A DNA stretch of 64,000 nt, taken from positions 151,001 through 215,000 of the forward strand of contig JAOTOL010001197.1 of the NCBI GenBank assembly GCA_034440575.1, given 5' to 3'. Shown here one piece after another: positions 12,359 through 25,600 of this stretch; positions within the stretch are counted from its first letter, which is position 1, and each line of letters begins with the position of its first letter. The stretch comes from Imbricaverruca yamaguchii. Lineage: Eukaryota; Arthropoda; Thecostraca; Neoverrucidae. Made by a program: the position numbers and the translations under genes. The notes beneath the pieces are model-generated. The model was not told where the DNA came from and did no database searches. It saw nothing but the letters and a program-made list of their open reading frames with translations.

Positions 12359-15300
12359 CTGGCGCACAGCGTGTGTGTCACACTCACTGTCGGTTCGGCT
12401 GATGCGGCTCGATCGGGCCAGAGGGCGACGCCGCAGACAGGGGGTGCCATCGTCACATGCCAGGTCAACCGCTTCAAAAGCACGTGCGGAAAGCGAAAGC
12501 TCATCGGGGGGGGAAATGCTTAGAATCGCTCACGAGGTTTGACATTGACAAATAATGCACCAGTTGTCTGATCAAAAATGACTAGCGCGAAACTAGCTAT
12601 ATGTGCTACTGTTCATCGCAGGAAAGCAAAAAGGTTTCCTGAATCATCCGAACGCAAAGCAAGGAGAGGATACTACCAGACAAGATGCACATCAACACAG
12701 CAAGGAACTAGCAGGACACTCAGTTGGGAACTCATCTTAGCAGGGAACTCCCGGCATCCTAGCAGGGAGCTCACGGGCCATTGAGCTGGGACTCCATCCC
12801 AGCAGGGAGACCACGGACCATACAGCTGGGAAGTGGTGGGACCCTCAGCAGGGACTCCATCCCAGCAGGGAGACCACGGGCCACACGGCTGGGAAGTGGT
12901 GGGACCCTCAGCAGGGACTCCATCTCAGCAGGGAGACCACGGCCCACACAGCTGCGAAGTGGTGGGACCCTCAGCAGGGACTCCATCTCAGCAGGGAGAC
13001 CACGGCCCACACAGCTGGGAAGTGGTGGGACCCTCAGCAGGGACTCCATCCCAGCAGGGAGACCACGGGCCACACGGCTGGGAAGTGGTGGGACCCTCAG
13101 CAGGGACTCCATCTCAGCAGGGAGACCACGGACCACTCGGCTGGAAATTGGTCGTCGGTGGGAGAGCCTCGGCCGCTCAAGAGAGGCCGAGTAACGTCTC
13201 GGTATCTCCATCTCAGTAACGGCTCGGTATCTCAGGAGCGGCTCAGTATCTCAGGAGCGGTTCGGTATCTCAGGAGAGGCTCAGTATTTCAGCAGCTGAT
13301 CGGTATTACAGTAACGGCTCGGTATCTCAGGGGCGGCTCCGTATCTCAGCAGCTGCTCGGTATTACAGTAACCTGCTCGGTATCTCAGGAGCGGTTCGAT
13401 ATCACAGCAGCTGCTCGGTATCTCAGGAGCGGTTCGGTATCACAGCAGCTGCTCGGTATCTCAGGAGCGGCTCGGTATCTCAGCAGCTGCTTGTTATCCC
13501 AGTAACGGCTCGCCAGCTCGGCAGCTCGGCACCCACCGGGCGCTGAGCAGCGGCGCGGCGCTGCCACTGGCGGACGGCCGGTGTACCGTGATGTGCAGCA
13601 CTCTCGAGTCCTCCTTGTCGCCGGTCACCTCCACGTCCTGCCGACACGTCCGCGTGTGACGACAGACCACACACACACACACACCGGCCACGGGCCTCGC
13701 GCGCCGTGACGTCACACCGCACACCGAATGTCCACATCCCAGGGCTGCAGGGCCGCAGCGCAGCAGAAGGGTCGACGTTGTCGTACACTCGACAAAGCAG
13801 AAGCTAGGGTCACACCCATAAATGCACAAAACACGGTTGCTCTACGGACAGCACCGTGTCGACTGACAGGACCAGTACCAGTGCTGACAGGACCAGTACC
13901 AGTGCTGACAGGACCAGTACCAGTGCTGACAGGACCAGTACCAGTGCTGACAGGACCAGTACCAGTGCTGACAGGACCAGTACCAGTGTCGACTGACAGG
14001 ACCAGCACCAGTGTCGACTGACAGGACCAGTACCAGTGCTGACAGGACCAGTACTAGTGCTGACAGGACCAGTACCAGTGCTGACAGGACCAGCACCAGT
14101 GCTGACAGGACAAGCACCAGTGCTGACAGGACCAGCACCAGTGCTGACAGGACCAGCACCAGTGCTGACAGGACCAGTACCAGTGCTGACAGGACCAGTA
14201 CTAGTGCTGACAGGACCAGCACCAGTGCTGACAGGACAAGCACCAGTGCTGACAGGACCAGCACCAGTGCTGACAGGACCAGTACTAGTGCTGACAGGAC
14301 CAGCACCAGTGCTGACAGGACCAGCACCAGTGCTGACAGGACCAGCACCAGTGCTGACAGGACCAGCACCAGTGCTGACAGGACCAGCACCAGTGCTGAC
14401 AGGACCAGTACCAGTGCTGACAGGACCAGTACCAGTGCTGACAGGACCAGTACCAGTGCTGACAGGACCAGTACTAGTGCTGACAGGACCAGCACCAGTG
14501 CTGACAGGACAAGCACCAGTGCTGACAGGACCAGCACCAGTGCTGACAGGACCAGTACTAGTGCTGACAGGACAAGCACCAGTGCTGACAGGACCAGCAC
14601 CAGTGCTGACAGGACCAGTACTAGTGCTGACAGGACCAGTACCAGTGCTGACAGGACCAGTACCAGTGTCGACTGACAGGACCAGCATCAGTATCGACTG
14701 ACAGAACCAGCATCAGTGTCGACTGACAGGACCAGTACCAGTGTCGACTGACAGGACCAGTACCAGTGTCGACTGACAGGACCAGTACCAGTGTCGACTG
14801 ACAGGACCAGCACCAGTGTCGACTGACAGGACCAGTACCAGTGTCGACTGACAGGACCAGTACCACCACTGACTGACAGGACCACCACTGACTGACAGCA
14901 CCATCACTGACTGACAGGACCACCACTGACTGACAGGACCACCACTGACTGACAGGACCACCACTGACTGACAGCACCACCACTGACTGACAGCACCACC
15001 ACTGACTGACAGGACCACCACTGACTGACAGCACCACCACTGACTGACAGCACCACCACTGACTGACAGGACCACCACTGACTGACAGGACCACCACTGA
15101 CTGACAGGACCACCACCAGTGTCCACTGACAGGACCATACCAGTGACTGACAGGACCACCACTGACTGACAGCACCACCACTGACTGAGGACCACCACTG
15201 ACTGACAGGACCACCACTGACTGACAGGACCACCACTGACTGACAGGCACCACTGACTGACTGACACCACTGACTGACAGGACCACCACTGACTGACAGC

Positions 15301-18300
15301 ACCACCACTGACTGACAGGACCACCACTGACTGACAGGACCACCACTGACTGACAGGACCATCACTGACTGACAGGACCACCACTGACTGACAGCACCAC
15401 CACTGACTGACAGGACCACCACTGACTGACAGGACCACCACTGACTGACAGGACCACCACTGACTGACAGGACCACCACTGACGGACCAGCACCATCACT
15501 ACTGACTGACAGGACCAACTGACTGACAGGACCACCACTGACTGACAGCACCACCACTGACTGACAGCACCACCACTGACTGACAGGACCACCACTGACT
15601 GACAGGACCACCACTGACTGACAGGACCACCACTGACTGACAGGACCACCACTGACTGACAGGACCACCACTGACTGACAGGACCACCACTGACTGACAG
15701 CACCACCACTGACTGACAGGACCACCACTGACTGACAGCACCACCACTGACTGACAGGACCACCACTGACTGACAGCACCACCACTGACTGACCACCACT
15801 GACTGACAGGACCACCACTGACTGACAGGACCACCACTGACTGACAGGACCATCACTGACTGACAGGACCACCACTGACTGACAGCACCACCACTGACTG
15901 ACAGGACCACCACTGACTGACGGGACCACCACTGACTGACAGGACCATCACTGACTGGCAGGACCAGCCCCCAGCCGTGTGCCGGCGCGGCTTTCACCTG
16001 CAGCGGGCCGGCGAACTTGGCCAGCCCCCAGCCGAGCCGGCGTGGGTCCGGGTCGACCAGCAGCAGCTGCAGCACGTCGATCACCAGGAAGCGGCGGCTG
16101 CGCGCCGTGTCGCGGCTGGTCACCGTGCAGGCGATCAGGTCAGAGTTGTTCAGGTCGAGCGTCTCGTCGACGCAGACGTACTGCTCGGGCCGCGACAGCG
16201 GCAGCTGTGTCTCCGGCTCGTCGCGCAGCGTCAGGCTGGTGTGGCGCAGCAGCAGGAACACGCGGATGGCGCGACGCGCCCGCTCCACCTGGCGGCAGCG
16301 CCAGTCGCTGGCTTTACCACACGTCAACCGCCCGCTCCACCTGGCGGCAGCGCCAGTCGCTGGCTTTACCACACGTCGACCGCCCGCTCCACCTGGCGGC
16401 AGCGCCAGTCGCTGGCTTTACCACACGTCAACCGCCCGCTCCACCTGGCGGCAGCGCCAGTCGCTGGCTTTACCACACGTCGACCGCCCGCTCCACCTGG
16501 CGGCAGCGCCAGTCGCTGGCTTTACGACACGTCGACCGTTGAGTCGTGCAGCGACGCCAGTCTCTCACGCCGAAGGGTAGCGACAGGTGAGACTCGAACC
16601 CACAACATTTCGATCGTCAGACGGGTAACTTAGCCCTAGACTACTCGTCGCCCGCTCCACCTGGCAGCGCGGACACACCGCCCGGCTCGCGGCTCAGACA
16701 CCGAGCCGCGTCGACACGTTCGCACTTCCAACTGCCTACTTCGGTTGGTTATTTAGGTCTAGGGGCGCATCGACTGCGATGTTCATACAGCGCCCATGAA
16801 CTGCCTCCTTCGGAGAAGATTGATATACGCAGTGCATACGGGAAACTTCTACGCACGTTTTTTTTCATTGATACACATTTTTCCTACTCTCTGGGCATGG
16901 TATGGCTTAGGTTCTCTGAGCCATTTGAGTTGCGTCGTTAAATTGCAAATGCTGTATGGGAGATTATATATAGAAGTGACAGGGAAAGTCGTCATGATAT
17001 GCTGCTTTATTGATATTTAGTGGAATTGACATTGCACGGAGAACAATTCGCTATTACTGAGACAAAAGGAAGGCAATATTAGCCTGAAGAGAATTTGTTC
17101 ATTAAAAAAGAAATGCATAAGAAGGGATCAATTCGCTATGAAGCATCACGAGACTTCCATTGGAGACAGCATTCCATTCCGGAAGGAGTCATGTACCGGA
17201 TTGCAAAAACAAAACCAAAAACAAAAGCACAGGCCATTGTTATCCTAACTGAGGGCAGAGCAATTCGAAGTCTGGATGACCCCCCTCCCCAGTCTGGGTC
17301 AGTCTGCAGTCTCCCTGCCCGATCAGAGAGCGGGTTAGCCTGAGTCAGTCCACACCACGTCTGAATGACGTCAGTATCAGGGGAGATCGCCGCGGCTGCC
17401 TCGTCAGAGCCACATAAATCCTGCAGCGGAGACCCGGCACACACAACACCAGCACAACATACAGAATACCAGCACATTACACACAACACCAGCACATTAC
17501 ACACAACACCAGCACAACATACACAACACCAGCACACCACACACAACACCAGCACAACATACAGAATACCAGCACATTACACACAACACCAGCACATTAC
17601 ACACAACACCAGCACAACATACAGAATACCAGCACATTACACACAACACCAGCACATTACACACAGCACCACCACTTACACAACACCAGCACACCACCAC
17701 ACACAGCACCAGCACAACATACAGAATACCAGCACATTACACACAACACCAGCACATTACACACAACACCAGCACATTACATACAACACCAGCACACCAC
17801 ACACAGCACCAGCACAACATACAGAATACCAGCACATTACACACAACACCAGCACATTACACACAACACCAGCACATTACACACAACACCAGCACATTAC
17901 ATACAACACCAGCACATTACACACAACACCAGCACATTACATACAACACCAGCACATTACACACAACACCAGCACATTACATACAACACCAGCACACCAC
18001 ACACAACACCAGCACACCACACACAGCACCAGCACAACATACAGAATACCAGCACATTACACACAACACCAGCACATTACACACAACACCAGCACATTAC
18101 ACACAACACCAGCACACCACACACAACACCAGCACATCACACACAACACCAGCACATTACACACAACACCAGCACATTACACACAACACCAGCACATTAC
18201 ACACAACACCAGCACATTACACACAACACCAGCACATTGCACGCACAGTGTAAAATAATTGACTATGTGGCCTGGAAATTAACAGTTAATGGAATTGTGC

Positions 18301-21300
18301 TATTTCATCCCCTTCTTAGGTTGTTACCATTTTGCCACATGTGTGGGTAGTCATTATATACACGACTGCTAAATAATGTAAAATGCATGTGACTGAAGTG
18401 AAAGGCATTCCGCTTTTTTCATCCTTAAGTGGCGATCCTTTATTTTCTTCCAATCATTCACTATTCCCAAGCAACTTCTTTCTTCATCCACACAGTTAAT
18501 GGTGAAGTAATTTTAGGTCACTGTGCACGCAGCACCAGGACATTACATACAACACCAGCACATTACATACAACACCAGCACACCACACAGAACACCAACA
18601 CACCACACAAAACACCAGCACACCACACAGAACACCAACACACCACACACAGCACCAGCACAACATACAGAATACCAGCACATTACACACAACACCAGCA
18701 CATTACACACAACACCAGCACATTACACACAACATCAGCACACCACACACAGCACCAGCACAACATACAGAATACCAGCACATTACACACAACACCAGCA
18801 CATTACACACAACACCAGCACATTACATACAACACCAGCACACCACACACAACACCAGCACACCACACACAGCACCAGCACAACATACAGAATACCAGCA
18901 CATTACACACAACACCAGCACATTACATACAACACCAGCACACCACACACAACACCAGCACACCACACACAGCACCAGCACAACATACAGAATACCAGCA
19001 CATTACACACAACACCAGCACATTACACACAACACCAGCACATTACATACAACACCAGCACACCACACACAACACCAGCACACCAGCACACCACACAGAA
19101 CACCAACACATCACACACACACCACCAATACATTACACATAACACTGGCACACCATGCAAAACACCAGCATATCACACAGAACACGCAGCGACACGGCAC
19201 CCGAAGGCTAGCACGAGGCACGAGACACGAGACACCAGCTGACCTCTCCACACGGCAGACGGCGGGAGAACTCCACCCCCGACATAGGCGTGCCGGTGGG
19301 CGGCAGCAGCAGCCGCTCGTCCATCATCAGGTACTCCACGTTGATCGGCTTATTCTGCATCTCGAAAAACTCGTCCTCGAAGATGTCCAGGAAGATCTCC
19401 TCACTCTGGGAATACGATTATCAGTGCTGTGGGGGGTCTGTGAACAGGAGTAGATACAGTGCGGGCCACTGGGGGAATGCACCCCTCTGCATGGAGATGG
19501 GACCTTTCGGCCCGGAAAGGCTTCGGGAAGGTTCGAGTGCACCCCTCCTCCCCACTACTCAGAATGTTATTTTTCAGCCAAACACCCCTTTTAGGGGAAA
19601 GGGCGTTAAGTTGCGAAGGAAAGGCGGTCTCGTTCAGTATCCTCGAGAGCACCCATCCACTACAATTTTTTTTTAAAAACCGAAGACACCTCCCGGGGGA
19701 AATGTGCTCTCCTGTGAAAATTATTTCGTCCACCCTTGCTTGTGGAAGTGCCATGTCCTAGCGGTAAAGGCTACAGCCAAGTGACCCAAGGGACACCGTC
19801 AGAGATACTTAGGCATTGGGGATGCTGCTAAACGAAATCCTCCTCACACATGCACTGTTTGACCATCTCTCCCCTGCTCGCCCATCTCTATCACTCTCCA
19901 CAAAACAGCTGTTCTTGACTATCCTCAACCTATTCCATTTTGCTAGTGAAACGTGTCTGCACTCCATCTAATTGCACAACATGCAACATAAACATGCAAC
20001 CTCGTTATTCCTTCATCTTGCCATGACTTCGCTGCCCATGGCAATGCCTTCCCATTACCTTAGTACCTTAGCACGTGCATCGGAGGGAGGGGGCGAAAGC
20101 AGCCTACCCATCTGGTTTTTCATAAATAACTCCGATTTTACTGGTCAATATACACCACTGTTTGCGTACCTGCTTAGAAATGCCCGGAGCGTCGTTTAAA
20201 GCAAGAATAACGGAAACCGCCCGAAACATTTTCGAGTTAGAGGCCGCTAAAGTCAAACATTTCGTACTGCCAGACCACAAAAATCGGCGCAGGTGCACTT
20301 GTGGATATATCGGCAAAAGGGAAGTGTTCATGGCAACAATAGCAACTTGTTGGATGTATAGTCATGAAATATAGTTTCAAGGTCATACTAGGTCACCAGT
20401 TCATGTTTATGACAGGGTCAATGGAACCAAACTTGGTCAACTGGAATGTTGTCATGAATGCAAATGACTCATGCAATTAATGAAATTTTGCAACTACAGT
20501 TGGTGTCATTGTGTACCTAAGCATTTTCCTACTTCATTCGTGTATTTTACTCCTTTCTTCGCGAAGCCGATTGCGCCGAGCCGCCCGACGGAGCAGTCGG
20601 GCGGGCGACCCGGTTCCGGTAACTGGAGCAGGTAACTGATCTGGTAAAGTGCTCCTATAAAGGTGGCCTGCTGTCAAATGCCGGGTTTAGCATCTGTATT
20701 GCATCCCTAGTCATTTCCAAAACATCACTGATACCAATTTCGAAGCATTTAAAGACAATCACAGTCATCCACAACAATGACAAGCCAAGCCACACAAAAC
20801 AAGCAAATTGTGATGTGACCTCGTTTGACCTTGAAGTCGTTGACCCAAGGTCATGAAACCTGTACACAATATAGTTCGCTACCGTAACCATCTACCCTTA
20901 GAATTTCGTTACTGTTATGTTAATAGTTCTGCTTCTATTAAAGCTAAAGCTTTAATAGAAGCAGAGAACTTAGGGGAGGGGAGCTGAATCCGCCCACTTC
21001 AGTGCACATAATTTTCGTAGGCCCTCCAGGGTGCATGTTAATATAGCTCAACCCACCTCCCCCACTTTACATACATTGAAAAATTTCCCAGCCTGGCTAA
21101 GCTCTCCCTCCAGAAGCTGACCCTGTGCTGCAGTGGGAGTGTACCTTGTAGAAGTTCCTCAGCGTGAGTGTGGCCTGCTCGCGGGCGCCCTCTATACGCG
21201 CCAGATGGCCGTCGTTGAGCACACTGCCGCCAGACGTCAGCACCAGCTGACGGAGCACCACCAGCGCCAGCTGCAGCGTCACCAGACGCACACGGGAGTC

Positions 21301-22563
21301 TGCCGCACCAGCTGTACAGTCAACACCAGCTGTACAGTCACCACCAGCTGTACAGTCACCACCAGCTGTACAGCAAACACCAGCTGTACAGTCAACACCA
21401 GCTGTACAGTCAACACCAGCTGTACAGTCAACACCAGCTGTACAGCCAACACCAGCTGTACAGTCACCACCAGCTGTACAGTCAGCACCAGCTGTACAGT
21501 CACCACCAGCTGTAGTCAACACCAGCTGTACAGTCAACACCAGCTGTACAGTCAACACCAGCTGTACAGTCAACACCAGCTGTACAGCATACACCAGCTG
21601 TACAGTCACCACCAGCTGTACAGTCAACACCAGCTGTACAGTCAACACCAGGTGTACAGTCAACACCAGCTGTACAGTCAACACCAGCTGTACAGTCAAC
21701 ACCAGCTGTACAGTCACCACCAGCTGTACAGTCACCACCAGCTGTACAGCACACCAGTGTACACACACCGCTGTAGTACACCAGCTGTACAGTCAACACC
21801 AGCTGTACAGTCAACACCAGCTGTACAGTCAACACCAGCTGTACAGTCACACCAGCTGTACAGTCACCACCAGCTGTACAGTCAACACCAGCTGTACAGT
21901 CAACACCAGCTGTACAGTCAACACCAGCTGTACAGTCAACACCAGCTGTACAGCCAACACCAGCTGTACAGTCACCACCAGCTGTACAGTCAGCACCAGC
22001 TGTACAGTCACCACCAGCTGTAGTCAACACCAGCTGTACAGTCAACACCAGCTGTACAGTCAACACCAGCTGTACAGTCAACACCAGCTGTACAGCATAC
22101 ACCAGCTGTACAGTCACCACCAGCTGTACAGTCAACACCAGCTGTACAGTCAACACCAGCTGTACAGTCAACACCAGCTGTACAGTCACCACCAGCTGTA
22201 CAGTCACCACCAGCTGTACAGTCACCACCAGCTGTACAGTCACCACCAGCTGTACAGCAAACACCAGCTGTACAGTCAACACCAGCTGTACAGTCAACAC
22301 CAGCTGTACAGTCACCACCAGCTGTACAGTCAACACCAGCTGTACAGTCAACACCAGCTGTACAGTCAACACCAGCTGTACAGTCACCACCAGCTGTACA
22401 GCAAACACCAGCTGTACAGTCAACACCAGCTGTACAGTCCACACCAGCTGTACAGTCACCACCAGCTGTACAGTTGCAATCGGTCATCAGCAGCATTGCA
22501 GGTATTGCACAGAGTCGTTTCCGAGAAAGCACGAATTCATCACCAAACCACATCTTATGAAGC

Positions 22564-22640
<77 letters not shown>

Positions 22641-25600
22641 CGTATTGCATCCGCCTCATCTCGCGCGTGGCCAATGAGCCAGAGCAGCGACCGGCGACAT
22701 CTACCGCTTGCAATGGGAGGATTGAGACGCGAGGACAGAAACACCATCAGCCATACTTGGTTGGTTGGTTATTGGAGTTTAGGGGCGCATCGACTACATC
22801 GGTCGTGCAGCGCCCACCAGCCAGACTTAGAAACACACGCTGGCAGACACGCCTGCAGAAACCATCACCGTCCAGGCAGGCCAGTCACCATCCGGATTGA
22901 CACCAAGTGTCTGGAGAGACACTCTCTGACCAGATTGGCACTCGCCGTTTGGATGGTTGGTTATCGGTTTTACGAAACATCGACCATTGAGTCATGTAGC
23001 GTCGCTAATCTCTCACGCCGATTGGTCGCGGGCGAAGTGTAGCGACAGGTGAGATTCGAACCCACAACTTTTCGATAGCGAGACGAGCGACTTACCCCTA
23101 GGCTACTCGTCCCTCAATCACTCACCGTTTGGAGAAGAACTCCTGGCTTGGAAAGGAACTCACTGTCCGGAGGGACGCTCACTGTCTGGAGGGGCACTCA
23201 CCGGGCAGAGGGGTACTCACCGGGCAGAGGGGTACTCACCGGGCAGAGGGGCACTCACCGGGTAGAGGGGCACTCACCGGGTAGAGGGGCACTCACCGGG
23301 TAGAGGGGCGCTCACCGGGTAGAGGGGCGCTCACCGGGTAGAGGGGCACTCACCGGGTAGAGGGGCACTCACCGGGTAGAGGGGCACTCACCGGGTAGAG
23401 GGGCACTCACCGGGTAGAGGGGCACTCACCGGGTAGAGGGGCACTCACCGGGTAGAGGGGCACTCACCGGGTAGAGGGGCACTCACCGGGTAGAGGGGCA
23501 CTCACCGGGTAGAGGGGCACTCACCGGGTAGAGGGGCACTCACCGGGTAGAGGGGCACTCACCGGGTAGAGGGGCGCTCACCGGGTAGAGGGGCACTCAC
23601 CGGGTAGAGGGGCACTCGTCGGGCAGAGGGGCATTCACCAGGAAGAGGCACTCACTGATCAGAGGGACACTCACTGGTCAGAGGGGCACTCACTGGTCAG
23701 AGGGGCACTCACTGGTCAGAGGGGCACTCACTGGTCAGAGGGGCACTCACTGGTCAGAGGGGCACTCACTGGTCAGAGGGGCACTCACTGGTCAGAGGGG
23801 CACTCACTGATCAGAGGGGCACTCACTGGTCAGAGGGGCACTCACCGGACAGGGGGGCACTCACCGGGTAGAGGGACACTCACTGGTCAGAGGGGCACTC
23901 ACCGGAGAGGGGGGCACTCACCGGACAGGGGGGCACCCACCGGACAGACAGCTGGCCGTGATGATGTCGATGACGCGTTCGGCCAGCTCGTGGTTATAGC
24001 TGGCCCTGGCTCGGTCGCCGCAGGGCAGGAGAACGCTGTCCACCAACTCACTGTTGATACCTGCCGCAGTCAGAGTATCACAGTTGATACCTGTCCCAGT
24101 CAGAGTCTCACTGCTGATACCTGGCGCAGTCAGTGTCTCACTCTTGATACCTGCCACAGTCAGTCTCACTGTTCATATATGTTACAATCAAAGTCTCACT
24201 GTTGATACTTGTTAGTTAGTGCCTCATTGTTGATACATGCCACAATCAGTCTTATTGCTGAGACATGTTACAGGCAGTAGACGATTCAAAAGTCGTTTCC
24301 AATTAAATTAGGATGGAATTAGAAAAAATATCCCCAAAATAGAGAACAATATTTAGAGTTTGGATTGTGTTGAGTGCAAGAGTCGTTCTAAAGTAATACA
24401 TTGGGAGTAAAATATGTTCAAAATTGAATCCATCTTCTGAAGTGCGCAAATCATTCCTTACAGTAAGCTGCTTAGAGGCAGGTCCACAAGGCCCCACTCT
24501 CCCGCCCCGCTGACACGTCGCGGCAGACGATACACAGACGTGACGTCATCAGCCGACACCCTCGCCAGTAGTCGTCACTAGCCAACAGTAGCTGAGACAC
24601 CCGTCACCGGCATATCGAGGAGCCTCACAGCCAACAGTGGCTGAGACACCCGTCACCGGCATATCGAGGAGCCTCACAGCCAACAGTGGCTGAGACACCC
24701 GTCACCGGCATATCGAGCAACCTCACAGCCAACAGTGGCTGAGACACCCGTCACCGGCATATCGAGCAACCTCACAGCCAACAGTGGCTGAGACACCCGT
24801 CACCGGCATATCGAGCAACCTCACAGCCAACAGTGGCTGAGACACCCGTCACCGGCATATCGAGGAACCTCACAGCCAACAGTGGCTGAGACACCCGTCA
24901 CCGGCATATCGAGGAACCTCAGCCATGACTCACAGCCAACAGTGGCTGAGACACCCGTCACCGGCATATCGAGGAGCCTCACAGCCAACAGTGGCTGAGA
25001 CACCCGTCACCGGCATATCGAGGAGCCTCACAGCCAACAGTGGCTGAGACACCCGTCACCGGCATATCGAGGAACCTCACAGCCAACAGTGGCTGAGACA
25101 CCCGTCACCGGCATATCGAGGAACCTCACAGCCAACAGTGGCTGGACAGTGGCTGAGACACCCGTCACCGGCATATCGAGGAACCTCACAGCCAACAGTG
25201 GCTGGGACACCCGTCACCGGCATATCGAGGAACCTCACAGCCAACAGTGGCTGAGACACCCGTCACCGGCATATCGAGGAACCTCACAGCAACAGTGGCG
25301 AACCCTCACCGGAGAATCACAGCCAACAGTGGCTGAGACACCCGTCACCGGCATATCGAGGAACCTCACAGCCAACAGTGGCTGAGACACCCGTCACCGG
25401 CATATCGAGGAGCCTCACAGCCAACAGTGGCTGAGACACCCGTCACCGGCATATCGCGGAACCTCACAGCCAACAGTGGCTGAGACACCCGTCACCGGCA
25501 TATCGAGGAGCCTCACAGCCAACAGTAGCTGAGACACCCGTCACCGGCATATCGAGCAACCTCACAGCCAACAGTGGCTGAGACACCCGTCACCGGCATA

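Noticed and set aside
11638..12402. Plus-strand 254-codon Arg-rich frame
   Set aside because: Antisense shadow of CLEC16A exon 17, with simple Arg/Gly composition.
22487..22747. Frame of alternating YI residues
   Set aside because: Translation of a (TA)n microsatellite.
23150..23945. CRISPR-like regularly repeated array
   Set aside because: No unique spacers between repeats, eukaryotic context, and the unit equals an exon donor. The same applies to all other arrays here.
24030..24060. Exon 12 acceptor at caacag/TGAG
   Set aside because: The phase does not match exon 11. The upstream AG (gcggcag/GTATC) restores a gap-free alignment.
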